Counted from the first letter of the stretch, positions 27,215 to 34,864 are shown. The stretch: 64,000 bases of DNA from Furfurilactobacillus siliginis (GCF_001437435.1 NZ_JQCB01000002.1:129642-193641), one strand, 5' to 3'. Numbers and translations: made by a program. The notes: generated from the sequence alone by a model not told the origin.

Positions 27215-27243
27215 TTGAACCGACGTTCCGAACGGTGAATAAT
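27215..27243 (+). promoter_or_regulatory. Candidate promoter of the aldo-keto reductase gene
   Basis: TTGAAC (27215-27220) and AATAAT (27238-27243) with a 17-bp spacer, 33 bp before the ATG. Confidence 0.5.
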
Positions 27244-27275
27244 AAACGTAGCGAAGAAATTAAAGGAGTTTATTC

Positions 27276-28142
27276 ATGACAGAGATTCCCTATCAAACAT
27301 TAAGCAATGGCGTCCACATCCCCCAAATCGGTTTAGGTGTCTTTCGTGTCAATGATGCACAAACAGTGATCGACAGCATCAAGACAGCGGTTAATACCGG
27401 CTATCGACACATCGACACCGCAAGCTTTTATGGCAATGAAGCGGCGGTTGGTGATGGTGTGCGTCAAAGTGGGCTGGATCGTAAAGACTTATTTGTGACA
27501 TCAAAAGTTTGGAACAACATTCGTGGTTATCAAGCAACGATTGATCAATTCAATACAACATTAGCCAAGTTGAAGTTTGACTATCTTGATTTATATCTCA
27601 TTCACTGGCCAGCCGAAGGGTATGAAGAAAATTGGCGGGCGATGGAAGATTTGTATCGTGCCGGCAAGATTCGTGCAATCGGCGTATCTAACTTTGAACC
27701 GCAACAGATTGAACATTTGATGGAAACTGCGACCATTCAGCCAATGATCGACCAGGTGGAAACACATCCGTACCTGCAGCAAACAAAACTGCGAGAGTAT
27801 CTATCAATTAATAATATTCTCCACGAAGCTTGGAGCCCACTGGGCGGTGGAAAAAACCAGGTGCTAACGGATCCTGTCATTGCAGACATTGCTTTTGCCC
27901 ATCAGCTGACAGCGGCGCAGGTTATTTTGCGTTGGCATATTCAGCGGGGAACGATTGCATTGCCCAAATCGACGCACACAACCCGAATCGCTGAAAATAT
28001 ACATGTCTTTGACGAGGCGTTAACAGACCAAGAAATGACGAAAATTGCGGGCTTAGACACCGGTGCCCGGGTTGGGTCTGATCCAACGGATGCAGCCTTC
28101 TTAAAACGTTCCACGACTTACGATAATCAAAATCATAACTGA
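27276..28142 (+). CDS. Aldo/keto reductase
   Basis: A 288-residue NADPH-dependent AKR. The catalytic tetrad is visible: Asp and Tyr in HIDTASFYGNE, Lys in VTSKVWN and His in YLIHWP. GVSNFEPQQIEHL and ALPKSTHTTRIAENI are cofactor-site signatures. It resembles the 2,5-diketo-gluconate/methylglyoxal reductase group; substrate not assigned. GGAG 7 bp before the ATG. The Tag-like gene follows by 17 bp and is probably co-transcribed. Confidence 0.9.
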   Translation: MTEIPYQTLSNGVHIPQIGLGVFRVNDAQTVIDSIKTAVNTGYRHIDTASFYGNEAAVGDGVRQSGLDRKDLFVTSKVWNNIRGYQATIDQFNTTLAKLKFDYLDLYLIHWPAEGYEENWRAMEDLYRAGKIRAIGVSNFEPQQIEHLMETATIQPMIDQVETHPYLQQTKLREYLSINNILHEAWSPLGGGKNQVLTDPVIADIAFAHQLTAAQVILRWHIQRGTIALPKSTHTTRIAENIHVFDEALTDQEMTKIAGLDTGARVGSDPTDAAFLKRSTTYDNQNHN

Positions 28143-28159
28143 CAAGGAGACGGGTGCAC

Positions 28160-28678
28160 ATGGCACGTTCAGCTGGTGTAGAGGAATATTCACGCGCTTT
28201 TGGACATGAAACACACGATGATCGTTTGATGTTTGAATTTTTGTTAGTCGGCGTCTTTCAAGTTGGTATGAATTGGCAAGTGGCAGCCAGCAAATTACCA
28301 GTGTACCGTCGGGTCTTTGCCAATCTTGATATTAAAAAGGTCGCCGCCATGGATCTCGAAAATATTGATGCAATCATGGCAGATCCTGATATGATTCATA
28401 ATCAGAGGAAAATCCGTGCGGTGATCAAAAATGCCCGGGCCATCGTTAGCGTTCAGCAAGAATACGGCAGCTTTGCAAATTACATGTGGCAATTTGTGGA
28501 TGGGGTGCCGCATACAAAGACCTATGAAAACGAGGATGAGGTTGAGATGACGACGCCTTTTGCTGGGACGGTTGCGAAAGATATGAAGCAGCACGGGTTT
28601 ACGTTTGTCGGCCCAACGGTGACGTATTTATTTATGAAGGCAAGTGGGATGATCCAAGATCAGGTCTTAAATCGTTAA
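28160..28678 (+). CDS. Tag-like DNA-3-methyladenine glycosylase I homologue without key residues
   Basis: A 172-residue protein collinear with Tag (HDDRLMFEFL, VGMNW, NQRKIRAVIKNARA, MWQFVDG, GFTFVGPTVTYLFMKASGM). E. coli Tag binds zinc with Cys4, His17, His175 and Cys179 and needs Glu38. Here the N-terminal Cys/His and the C-terminal His/Cys are absent, and Glu38 aligns with Gly31. Aromatic Trp46 is kept as Trp39. Base-excision activity is therefore doubtful. The start is either ATG 28160 or GTG 28154, both near AAGGAG. Confidence 0.75.
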   Translation: MARSAGVEEYSRAFGHETHDDRLMFEFLLVGVFQVGMNWQVAASKLPVYRRVFANLDIKKVAAMDLENIDAIMADPDMIHNQRKIRAVIKNARAIVSVQQEYGSFANYMWQFVDGVPHTKTYENEDEVEMTTPFAGTVAKDMKQHGFTFVGPTVTYLFMKASGMIQDQVLNR

Positions 28679-28739
28679 GACTTTGTGCTAACAGGCAGTT
28701 AAATGGCGACTTTGTCAGTAGCTTGGTATGCTGAAGCTA

Positions 28740-28874
28740 ATCAAATGCCTGTTAGTGGTAGACAGCGTCGCCATGGTGGGTTACACGCCATGCACAAGAG
28801 TGAAGCGCGAAAGCATTCCATTGTGATGATTGCATGATCGTCGCGGTGCTGTCGACCAGTGATCGGCATTTGAT
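28740..28874. repeat. Palindrome-ended intergenic block
   Basis: ATCAAATGCC (28740-28749) and GGCATTTGAT (28865-28874) are exact complements. The next bases, around GACAGCGTCGC and GTCGCGGTGCTGTCGACC, also pair imperfectly. Confidence 0.6.
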
Positions 28875-28882
28875 GAATGAGA

Positions 28883-28992
28883 GTGGGATAAAAGTCGGGA
28901 AGTAGCGAGCAAGACCTAGAACGGCCGTACGGATTGGGCTTCAATCCGGTAGGTTGTTCGTAGTCTACACAGCGGCTTGACTTTTGTCCCAC
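28883..28992 (+). repeat. GTGGG-ended intergenic repeat, good copy
   Basis: 110 bp starting GTGGGATAAAAGTC and ending GACTTTTGTCCCAC, so its ends are inverted repeats. By eye it differs at about 10 of 110 positions from the reverse complement of 54789-54898. Confidence 0.85.
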
Positions 28993-29013
28993 GCTTTAGA
29001 TCACAGAGCGAGA

Positions 29014-29112
29014 GCAGACCCCGTTTTGATTGCGAGCAGTTGCAGGCAGGGCGGTAGGCGTCGTGAAACGACACCGGACGGTCGGCAGGCAATGCACAGT
29101 AATCAGGGTCTG
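29014..29112. repeat. Dyad-ended intergenic block
   Basis: GCAGACCC (29014-29021) and GGGTCTGC (29105-29112) pair, with a nearby TGATT/AATCA, and enclose a GTCGTGAAACGAC mini-hairpin. Confidence 0.45.
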
Positions 29113-29139
29113 CGAACGCGTTTCAACTATTGAAAATCA

Positions 29140-29200
29140 GAAAACAGCAATGGGTCTGTGGACATAAATAATTATGTCCCAGACCCATTGTTGTTTTCTA
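29140..29200. terminator. Long hairpin downstream of the GH30 gene
   Basis: AGAAAACAGCAATGGGTCTG pairs with its near-complement; the apex reads GGACATAAATAATTATGTCC. Likely terminator for the GH30 gene on the - strand. Confidence 0.7.
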
Positions 29201-29280
29201 AGCTTCAATATAGTGAAACGTGCGCCAAAAGTCATGAAGTAGCTGTGCAGTTTTGTCTCACACTCATGTTAATAGTCCAA

Positions 29281-30918
29281 TTATGGCATAAGCGGTACTA
29301 GCCAATGTTGACTAAAGTATTGCCAGCGTTGTTGCCAAACATTGGCTTTTGGCTGACGGACTGCTGATAGTTGCCCAGCTGCTTTTGGCAGGCGAATGCT
29401 ATTAAATGAGTGGGGTAACAGGGTGACTTGAGCGACTGTGTGTCCATTGACAACTTTCAGCGTCGCGGGTCTGTTATCGGGATTGTTAAGCAAAACAGTG
29501 ACTGCTTTATTTCGCTGCATAATGGCTGTGGCATCAACATTGACGCGATGGCTGTGGGTCTTTACACTAACTGTCCCAGGCTGTGCCTCTCTGCTGACAC
29601 GTTTAAGGACATAGTACGCCGGATTGATAACAACCCGTTCATTTTGCTGGCCTGCGTGCAGAACATTAATCGGGGCACTACAAGGATTATTAATGCCAGC
29701 ATGCGTTGGGCCGCCATGTTCATCAAGGACAAGATTCCAATCCAAATAGCTTTCGACATGATGATTAAAGTCATGAATAATATCATACGCATAATGACTT
29801 GCTGGTCGCCAACTGTTAAGCCAGACGCCACGTTCTTGAGTCGCTTCCGTTGCCAAGATATGCTGGTGTGGTTCCAATGTATGAAAGCGATCCAGATTGG
29901 TGAAATTATCATCCCATGCAGGTTGTTGCTTAATATTACCTATAATCATTTGTGGATCTAGGTTAGCCGCGTACCAGTGAATACCGATACCGTGTACGTA
30001 TTTGGTAACATCCGGATGTGCATAAAAGAACTGTGTCCAGGTATTAAAGCCCATCATCACAGGCTGCGTCAGATTGCTGCGCACGTAATCCCATACCAAT
30101 AATTGTGTCTTTAAATGTGACTGTGTAAGTGCCGGGCCAAGATAATTTGTAATGAAATCGGCTGCTGCATCTGGTGTCCAGGTCAGTGATTCCCAAGGAG
30201 AGCTTGCTTGTAGTTCATTTTGTAGTGAAAGATAGCGAATTGATATACCATTTTCTTGTTGGGTTTTGAGATATTTAACTAAATAATCGGCGTAGGATTT
30301 ATAGGCACTTCGTTTAAGTGCGTTATTGGTAATAAAGCTGTTGCCTAAGCGATTATGACTTTCTTTCATCCAAGCAGGCGGTGCCCAAGGAGCAGCATAA
30401 AAGGTTAGCTGTGCGTCGCGCATGCGAATTTGTTTCAAAATAGGCGCAACATTGACTTTATCGGCAGCCATTGAAAAATGCTTGAGCGTCGGGTCAGTTT
30501 TACCAGACGGCATCGTATCGTAATCATAGCTGTGGGTCGAAAAGTCACTGGAACCAATCGTTAAGCGGACGTTTGTGTAATGGGCGCCGTTTTTTCCAAA
30601 ATAAGCATCTAAAATTTGGTTTCGGTGCGCTGGCGTGGCAGTTTTAAGAACATGTGCAGCGCTATCTGTTAAAGCACCACCAACGCCGCTAAATGTTTGC
30701 TGTTTTTCAGTATCAATGACTTGAACATAGTGATCTTGCTTCATTAAAGCCTGTTGTCGAGTGCTTAATTGTACTTGGCTAGGCCGATCATGAAGACCGT
30801 TTTTGGCGGTCGTATACATGGTGGTCGTTTGTGCTGACGCTTGAACCGTCGACAGTGGGTAGCAGCTCGTTAAAATGATCAAACTCATCAGTATTTGTGG
30901 CAGTCGTTTAATCATCAT
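29281..30918 (-). CDS. Secreted glycoside hydrolase family 30 (glucosylceramidase-like)
   Basis: A 545-residue exported hydrolase. Signal peptide at about residues 1-28 (KR, then LPQILMSLIILTSCYPL, then AQA-type cleavage region VQASAQ). The GH30 (beta/alpha)8 domain starts FSGVGGALTDSAA; APWAPPAWMK, acid/base Glu235 in SLQNELQASSPWE and nucleophile Glu358 in LATEATQERG are visible; a C-terminal beta-sandwich follows. GH30 enzymes cleave beta-glucosyl or beta-xylosyl links; the substrate is undetermined. No LPXTG anchor. AAAGGA 9 bp before the ATG. Confidence 0.88.
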   Translation of the reverse strand: MMIKRLPQILMSLIILTSCYPLSTVQASAQTTTMYTTAKNGLHDRPSQVQLSTRQQALMKQDHYVQVIDTEKQQTFSGVGGALTDSAAHVLKTATPAHRNQILDAYFGKNGAHYTNVRLTIGSSDFSTHSYDYDTMPSGKTDPTLKHFSMAADKVNVAPILKQIRMRDAQLTFYAAPWAPPAWMKESHNRLGNSFITNNALKRSAYKSYADYLVKYLKTQQENGISIRYLSLQNELQASSPWESLTWTPDAAADFITNYLGPALTQSHLKTQLLVWDYVRSNLTQPVMMGFNTWTQFFYAHPDVTKYVHGIGIHWYAANLDPQMIIGNIKQQPAWDDNFTNLDRFHTLEPHQHILATEATQERGVWLNSWRPASHYAYDIIHDFNHHVESYLDWNLVLDEHGGPTHAGINNPCSAPINVLHAGQQNERVVINPAYYVLKRVSREAQPGTVSVKTHSHRVNVDATAIMQRNKAVTVLLNNPDNRPATLKVVNGHTVAQVTLLPHSFNSIRLPKAAGQLSAVRQPKANVWQQRWQYFSQHWLVPLMP

Positions 30919-31044
30919 GTGAACACGTCCTTTACCCAGCTTTAATGGCTTCAGTATAGCATGCGAGAGCTGTAGCTGGCTGTGCTAACTGCAATCATGT
31001 ATGCTTAATTGTAGATGAAGTTAGCTGGTGAAGGAGACCTGAAA

Positions 31045-31383
31045 ATGCGCCGAAAAGTAGTTTTTCACATTGATGAAATCGATCAGTGGCAACGCACATC
31101 GCAAAATATCCATAATTTATGCGATTACGTTGCGACAGTACCTGAGGAACAATTACAAGTTATCGTGGTCGTTAACGGGGATGCAATTCAAGGGTATTTG
31201 CAAGCCATTGGCGAACAAACAGTTGCGCAGCATCCTAGTGTTAAATTTCATGCCTGCCATAATGCAATGCAAAAGCACCACATCAACGGTGATCAGTTGC
31301 CTGCAGCGGTTCAAATAGTCCCGGTTGGGGTATTGGATCTCATTCAGTTACAAGCAGCCGGCTTTGCGTACATTAAGCCTTAA
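31045..31383 (+). CDS. DsrE/DsrF-like family protein
   Basis: A 112-residue small alpha/beta protein: VVFHIDEIDQWQRTSQNIHNL, then VIVVVNGDAIQGYL, a Cys in FHACHNAM and a closing IVPVGVLDLIQLQAAGFAYIKP. This is the DsrE-like fold; the Cys is at the position used for sulfur transfer in some members, but no sulfur genes are nearby and function is unknown. ATG at 31045 is chosen for the AAGGAG 9 bp upstream. Confidence 0.75.
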   Translation: MRRKVVFHIDEIDQWQRTSQNIHNLCDYVATVPEEQLQVIVVVNGDAIQGYLQAIGEQTVAQHPSVKFHACHNAMQKHHINGDQLPAAVQIVPVGVLDLIQLQAAGFAYIKP

Positions 31384-31407
31384 CAGCGTATCGTGCATTT
31401 GTGCTAT

Positions 31408-31480
31408 AAATTGAAAAACCACCCAAAGGATTCGTTGCAAAGTAAGTCTACTGCGAAATTTTTGGGTGGTTTTTCAATTT
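31408..31480. terminator. Bidirectional terminator
   Basis: AAATTGAAAAACCACCCAAA pairs with its complement ending at 31480, with an imperfect inner stem; lies between convergent genes. Confidence 0.8.
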
Positions 31481-31547
31481 AAATAGTGGCAAGCGCTGTG
31501 CAGACAACAATTTCCTAACGTTTATCCCACTTTTTTGATAGTGACTA

Positions 31548-32618
31548 TCACATTTTATCTAATGCTTGTCGCTGCTGTTCGTCAATAATGTGTGTGTATA
31601 AACCAGTGGCAGTCGTCGTATTTTGGCCAAGCTGAGTTGCAACTAGTTGTTCGTTTTTAGTTGCCAAATATAATTTTGACGCCAGCGAATGCCGTAGTTT
31701 ATGCGGTGTTACCCGCACTTTAAAAGCGCTGGAATATTTTGCAACCATCTTCTCAATCGAGGTTATTTGCATGCGTTGTGCACGACCGTGGTAACGGGTT
31801 AAAAATAACGCATGTTCAGCAGTTGGTGCATGGTAGATGATGGTCCGTTGATCAACGTAAGCCCTTAGATAAGACAATGCCCAGTCCGCGATTGGCACGA
31901 CATCGCGCCGTCCACCTTTACGAATCACAGCAATCGTTGCGGTTTTTAAATTGAGGTCGGTCAAGTTGCTGTTAGCGGCCTCTGAGACTCGTAAACCACT
32001 TGCTAATAGCAGGGCATTGATTGCAACGTCGCGTAAACGGTCGCGTTCAAAATACTGATTGGCTTTGTCTGATAGCGTATCTGCATAATGCTCATTGATG
32101 AAGGTCACGTAATCATGATCCTCATCGCCAAGCATTAGTTTGCTTTTAATGGCTGCTGCGCGTGCAGAGTAAGTTTGGTTATTGCGAACCAAAGCGACTT
32201 TTTTCATGACATTCCGGTAGAAATAAGGTTCACCAGCATTATTCTCTGTTTCCGTCGTCAGGTAGTTAAAAAGCGATGTTATCGCTGTAAGGGCACGATT
32301 AACCGTGCTATGCGATAAGGATTGACCATTACTTTTGGCATTTTGTTTGCTACGTGATAGTAATTGTCCCTTGAATAGTTCGATTTCCGCCTTGGACAGG
32401 TTAGCTAATGCTTCTATGGGGATGTCAGCAATCGTTGGGGCAGGGACGATTGCTTCACTGATTAGCCATGAAAAGAAGCGCCGATATTCCGTTAAATACT
32501 GATATAAAGTCGCCGGCGACAGGGGAATGGTTGCTTTTGCTTGGTAGTATTCCTGAACATACCAGGGTAAAGCAGGTAGTTCAGCCTCACTGAGCGAAAC
32601 GTAATGTGCTTTGTCCAT
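31548..32618 (-). CDS. xerS: Tyrosine recombinase XerS
   Basis: A 356-residue XerS, the single-protein Xer recombinase of lactococci and streptococci. Family features are PWYVQEYYQAK, GEPYFYRNVMKKV, EKMVAKYSSAFKVRVTPHKL and a length of 356. Catalytic Arg210, Lys234, His306, Arg309 and Tyr341 are present; the second histidine (LGH in relatives) is Gln332 in QLGQNTTTATGLYTHI. XerS resolves chromosome dimers at a difSL site near its gene. Here a 15-bp dyad lies 65 bp upstream of the start and a classical dif is 700 bp away. No island or phage genes flank it. Confidence 0.9.
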   Translation of the reverse strand: MDKAHYVSLSEAELPALPWYVQEYYQAKATIPLSPATLYQYLTEYRRFFSWLISEAIVPAPTIADIPIEALANLSKAEIELFKGQLLSRSKQNAKSNGQSLSHSTVNRALTAITSLFNYLTTETENNAGEPYFYRNVMKKVALVRNNQTYSARAAAIKSKLMLGDEDHDYVTFINEHYADTLSDKANQYFERDRLRDVAINALLLASGLRVSEAANSNLTDLNLKTATIAVIRKGGRRDVVPIADWALSYLRAYVDQRTIIYHAPTAEHALFLTRYHGRAQRMQITSIEKMVAKYSSAFKVRVTPHKLRHSLASKLYLATKNEQLVATQLGQNTTTATGLYTHIIDEQQRQALDKM

Positions 32619-32682
32619 AACGGGCCTCCAATCAACATATGTCTTAGATGATTCTAATTGTACTGGAGGAAGAAGATCGTCG

Positions 32683-32718
32683 CAACTTTCATTAAAAATT
32701 TAGTTTTAATGAAAGTTG
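32683..32718. other. 15-bp perfect dyad upstream of xerS: candidate XerS site or operator
   Basis: CAACTTTCATTAAAA (32683-32697) and its exact complement (32704-32718) flank the six bases ATTTAG. The outer arms ACTTTCATTAA and TTAATGAAAGT resemble dif half-sites. It also lies just before TATAAT at 32722-32727, so an operator of the GNAT gene is the alternative. Confidence 0.55.
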
Positions 32719-32790
32719 AATTATAATTGTCATTGAGCGAATCAGTGGCTACAATAAAGCTACTTCAAAATGATTGTGAGGCTGTTAGTC

Positions 32791-33267
32791 ATGCGCATAG
32801 AAATTCGTCCATTTAAACCACAAGATGCCACGGCAATTGCGGCATTGATCACAGATAATCTATTACATATCAATGTACGTGACTACGACTTAGCAACGAT
32901 GCAATCAATGGCAGCGCAGTATACACCAGCAACCGTGCAGCAAATGGCTAGCTACGCGCATACATACGTTGCCGTTGATGCAACTGGACAGCTACTTGCG
33001 ACTGGTTCGATTGCAAACTATTGGAATGTGTCACATGAAGCGATTTTACTATGCGTATTTGTCCAACCAGCGTTGCAACATCAACATCTGGGCCAACAGA
33101 TTATGCAGCAACTAATGATAGATCCGATTTATCAGCGTTCGAAACGAATCGAAATTCCAGCATCTAAAACTGCGGTGCCATTTTATCAAAAGTTTGGCTT
33201 TACATTTAAGGATGGTCAACGCGCACTCGATGATGAAGGACACGTGCGGTTAGAATTATTCCGTTAG
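32791..33267 (+). CDS. GNAT family N-acetyltransferase
   Basis: A 158-residue GNAT protein starting MRIEIRPFKPQDATAIAALI. The acetyl-CoA loop motif A region is LLCVFVQPALQHQHLGQQIMQQLM, and AVPFYQKFGFTF is the usual C-terminal motif B. Substrate unknown. ATG 32791 is preferred over an upstream ATG (32770), because GAGG precedes it and homology begins there. Confidence 0.8.
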   Translation: MRIEIRPFKPQDATAIAALITDNLLHINVRDYDLATMQSMAAQYTPATVQQMASYAHTYVAVDATGQLLATGSIANYWNVSHEAILLCVFVQPALQHQHLGQQIMQQLMIDPIYQRSKRIEIPASKTAVPFYQKFGFTFKDGQRALDDEGHVRLELFR

Positions 33268-33322
33268 GCATGTGTTAGAAGAGGTGTATCGCTGAACCAT
33301 CAACTTGTTATTTTTGTATTCT

Positions 33323-33350
33323 AGTTTACATAATATATATTATACAAAGT
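33323..33350 (-). other. dif: Chromosome dimer resolution site dif (XerC/XerD)
   Basis: Read on the - strand, the 28 bp consist of a left arm ACTTTGTATAA, a six-base centre TATATA and a right arm TTATGTAAACT. The right arm and centre equal those of Bacillus subtilis dif, and the left arm fits the Firmicutes consensus. It is intergenic, close to the point where the coding-strand bias switches from + to -. Confidence 0.88.
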
Positions 33351-33492
33351 AGTGAAAAGTAGCTTTTGGGCCAACGTTGTATGATCAAGTGTCTTTTCGT
33401 ATTGTTGTGTATAGCTACCAGTTTCGCTGCAGGTAAATTAACTGTACAGGATTTAAAATAGTCGCCTTCATAAACCGAAAAGCTGATGACAG

Positions 33493-33540
33493 AAAATGGT
33501 TTGAAACAAACGTATGCAATGTTTGTTTCAAACCATTTTT
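33493..33540. terminator. Terminator downstream of the hydrolase gene
   Basis: AAAATGGTTTGAAACAAAC and its exact complement (19 bp) enclose a nine-base loop. Confidence 0.8.
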
Positions 33541-33586
33541 GTATTTTAAAAATATCTTCCGATTTGGGCTACTAGCATTTAGGATC

Positions 33587-34765
33587 CTATTTAATCAACG
33601 TTTCATCTAGCCAGTTAAACACGCGTTCGTTGAAGTATGTTAATCCGCCTAAGTGACAGTGCTCTTCAGTCCCGTCTGCGGCGTCAAACTTCATCAGTGT
33701 CTTGTGTGGCGTTGTTAGCGCGTTATACAGCATTTCTGGCTGTCCCTTGAAGAATTGGTCATTACTTGCTTCACAGACCAGCACAGGGCATGTAATCTTG
33801 TCTGCGACACCAGCTAACGTATAAGCATCAGTCTTCTCAAACAACTCTTTAATGCTTTTAGCGCCAAACGTAAACAACCCATTTTCAACTACCCAGCGAA
33901 CGTTGGTACTTTGTTGCATGAGTTCAGTCAGCTTTGCTTCTACCTGGCTGAAATCTGCTGAGGTGCCGCCATGCGCTGCAAACGCCTGCCCAAACTGAAA
34001 CGAAAAGACACCATCATCACAGATTACTGCAGCTAAGCGATGATCAAAAGCGGCCGCTCTTGGCGCTAATAAACCGCCGAAGCTGATCCCCATAAGACTG
34101 ATTTTGTCAGCCTCAACATTAGGTCTATCGATGAGAACATCAATAGCGGGACTAACGACCTTTTCCCAATCTGGTCGGAAAGCAAGATGTTCTTCACGAA
34201 TCATCGCACCTTGACCAGGACCTTCGAAGGTCAAACAGTTATACCCATGAGCAAGTGCAGATTGTGCTACCTGAAAGAACAATTCTTCACCGGTAGAATC
34301 ATAACCACCATGCACGATTAATGTTGGTCGCGGCTGCTCGTCAATACTGTAAAAGTACGCTGGCATAGTTGTATCTTCATACGGAATCGCTAACTTTTCA
34401 TATGTTATTGCTGACAATTTCAGCGCCTGCTGAAAGGTCATCCGGCTCAAACGTGAAGCGTCATTAATCCGTACATCGCTTGGGTCTCCATGCAAAAAGA
34501 ATTCAGCCGCGCGGTAGTAATTTGAAGCCTTAAAGTAAGTATTGCTGGCACTCAATGGCTGCCCAGCTTTAGAAAACGCATCTGCCCGTGCCGCCACGTG
34601 ATCAGCTAAGCGATGCCATTCGTTATACCAACTTTCGAAATCTCCGCTTTTAATGCGTTGTGCCGCGGATAGCACTTCGTTTACATCAGCACCGCCAAAT
34701 GGCGCGTAGCTTAAAACACGGACCAGTTCGAAAGAAAATGTTGCATCATCAAATAGTAATTTCAT
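33587..34765 (-). CDS. Alpha/beta hydrolase (FrsA/S9-like esterase or peptidase)
   Basis: A 392-residue hydrolase with an N-terminal helical cap region (about 1-125) and a C-terminal alpha/beta fold. The nucleophile elbow is GISFGG (Ser228), the acid is likely in CEASNDQFF and the His in EEHCHLGG. The arrangement resembles FrsA/2,6-dihydroxypseudooxynicotine hydrolase-like proteins. Substrate unknown. A strong - strand promoter and a TTAGGGTACCTAA palindrome precede it, indicating control by the divergent MarR. Confidence 0.83.
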   Translation of the reverse strand: MKLLFDDATFSFELVRVLSYAPFGGADVNEVLSAAQRIKSGDFESWYNEWHRLADHVAARADAFSKAGQPLSASNTYFKASNYYRAAEFFLHGDPSDVRINDASRLSRMTFQQALKLSAITYEKLAIPYEDTTMPAYFYSIDEQPRPTLIVHGGYDSTGEELFFQVAQSALAHGYNCLTFEGPGQGAMIREEHLAFRPDWEKVVSPAIDVLIDRPNVEADKISLMGISFGGLLAPRAAAFDHRLAAVICDDGVFSFQFGQAFAAHGGTSADFSQVEAKLTELMQQSTNVRWVVENGLFTFGAKSIKELFEKTDAYTLAGVADKITCPVLVCEASNDQFFKGQPEMLYNALTTPHKTLMKFDAADGTEEHCHLGGLTYFNERVFNWLDETLIK

Positions 34766-34793
34766 CGTTCTCTAGCTCCTATATTTATAATAA

Positions 34794-34806
34794 TTAGGGT
34801 ACCTAA
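34794..34806. promoter_or_regulatory. Operator-like palindrome, copy 1
   Basis: TTAGGGTACCTAA: arms TTAGG/CCTAA around GTA. It lies just downstream of the -10 of the hydrolase promoter, where a bound repressor would block transcription. Confidence 0.75.
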
Positions 34807-34813
34807 CGAAACG

Positions 34814-34842
34814 ATCATAAAGCCATTGCTAAACAAAGTCAA
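34814..34842 (-). promoter_or_regulatory. Promoter of the alpha/beta hydrolase gene
   Basis: On the - strand, TTGACT (34842-34837) and TATGAT (34819-34814) are separated by 17 bp. Confidence 0.7.
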
Positions 34843-34851
34843 CCATTTTAT

Positions 34852-34864
34852 TTAGGGTACCTAA
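34852..34864. promoter_or_regulatory. Operator-like palindrome, copy 2
   Basis: An identical TTAGGGTACCTAA, 58 bp from copy 1 and 54 bp before the MarR start codon, suiting autoregulation. Confidence 0.75.

Larger units (their letters stand above)
28679..29280. other. 600-bp non-coding region of palindromic repeat blocks
   Basis: No convincing gene. It holds, in order, a palindrome-ended block (28740-28874), a GTGGG-ended repeat (28883-28992), a second dyad-ended block (29014-29112), a long hairpin (29140-29200) and a degraded repeat end (about 29218-29270). Confidence 0.7.
33268..33586. other. Non-coding region containing the dif site
   Basis: No gene of credible size. Contains the dif match at 33323-33350 and a terminator hairpin at 33493-33540; the stretch between them shows nothing recognisable. 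Confidence 0.7.

Noticed and set aside
28741..28992. 83-codon open frame on the - strand
   Set aside because: It runs through two palindromic repeat blocks, has no homology I recognise and no ribosome site.
29428..29961. 177-codon open frame on + inside the GH30 gene
   Set aside because: Antisense to a well-supported GH30 gene with both catalytic Glu; no ribosome site or homology.
31548..32618. Integrase of a genomic island or prophage
   Set aside because: The protein is XerS by its conserved blocks and length; no excisionase, phage genes, tRNA target or direct repeats flank it.
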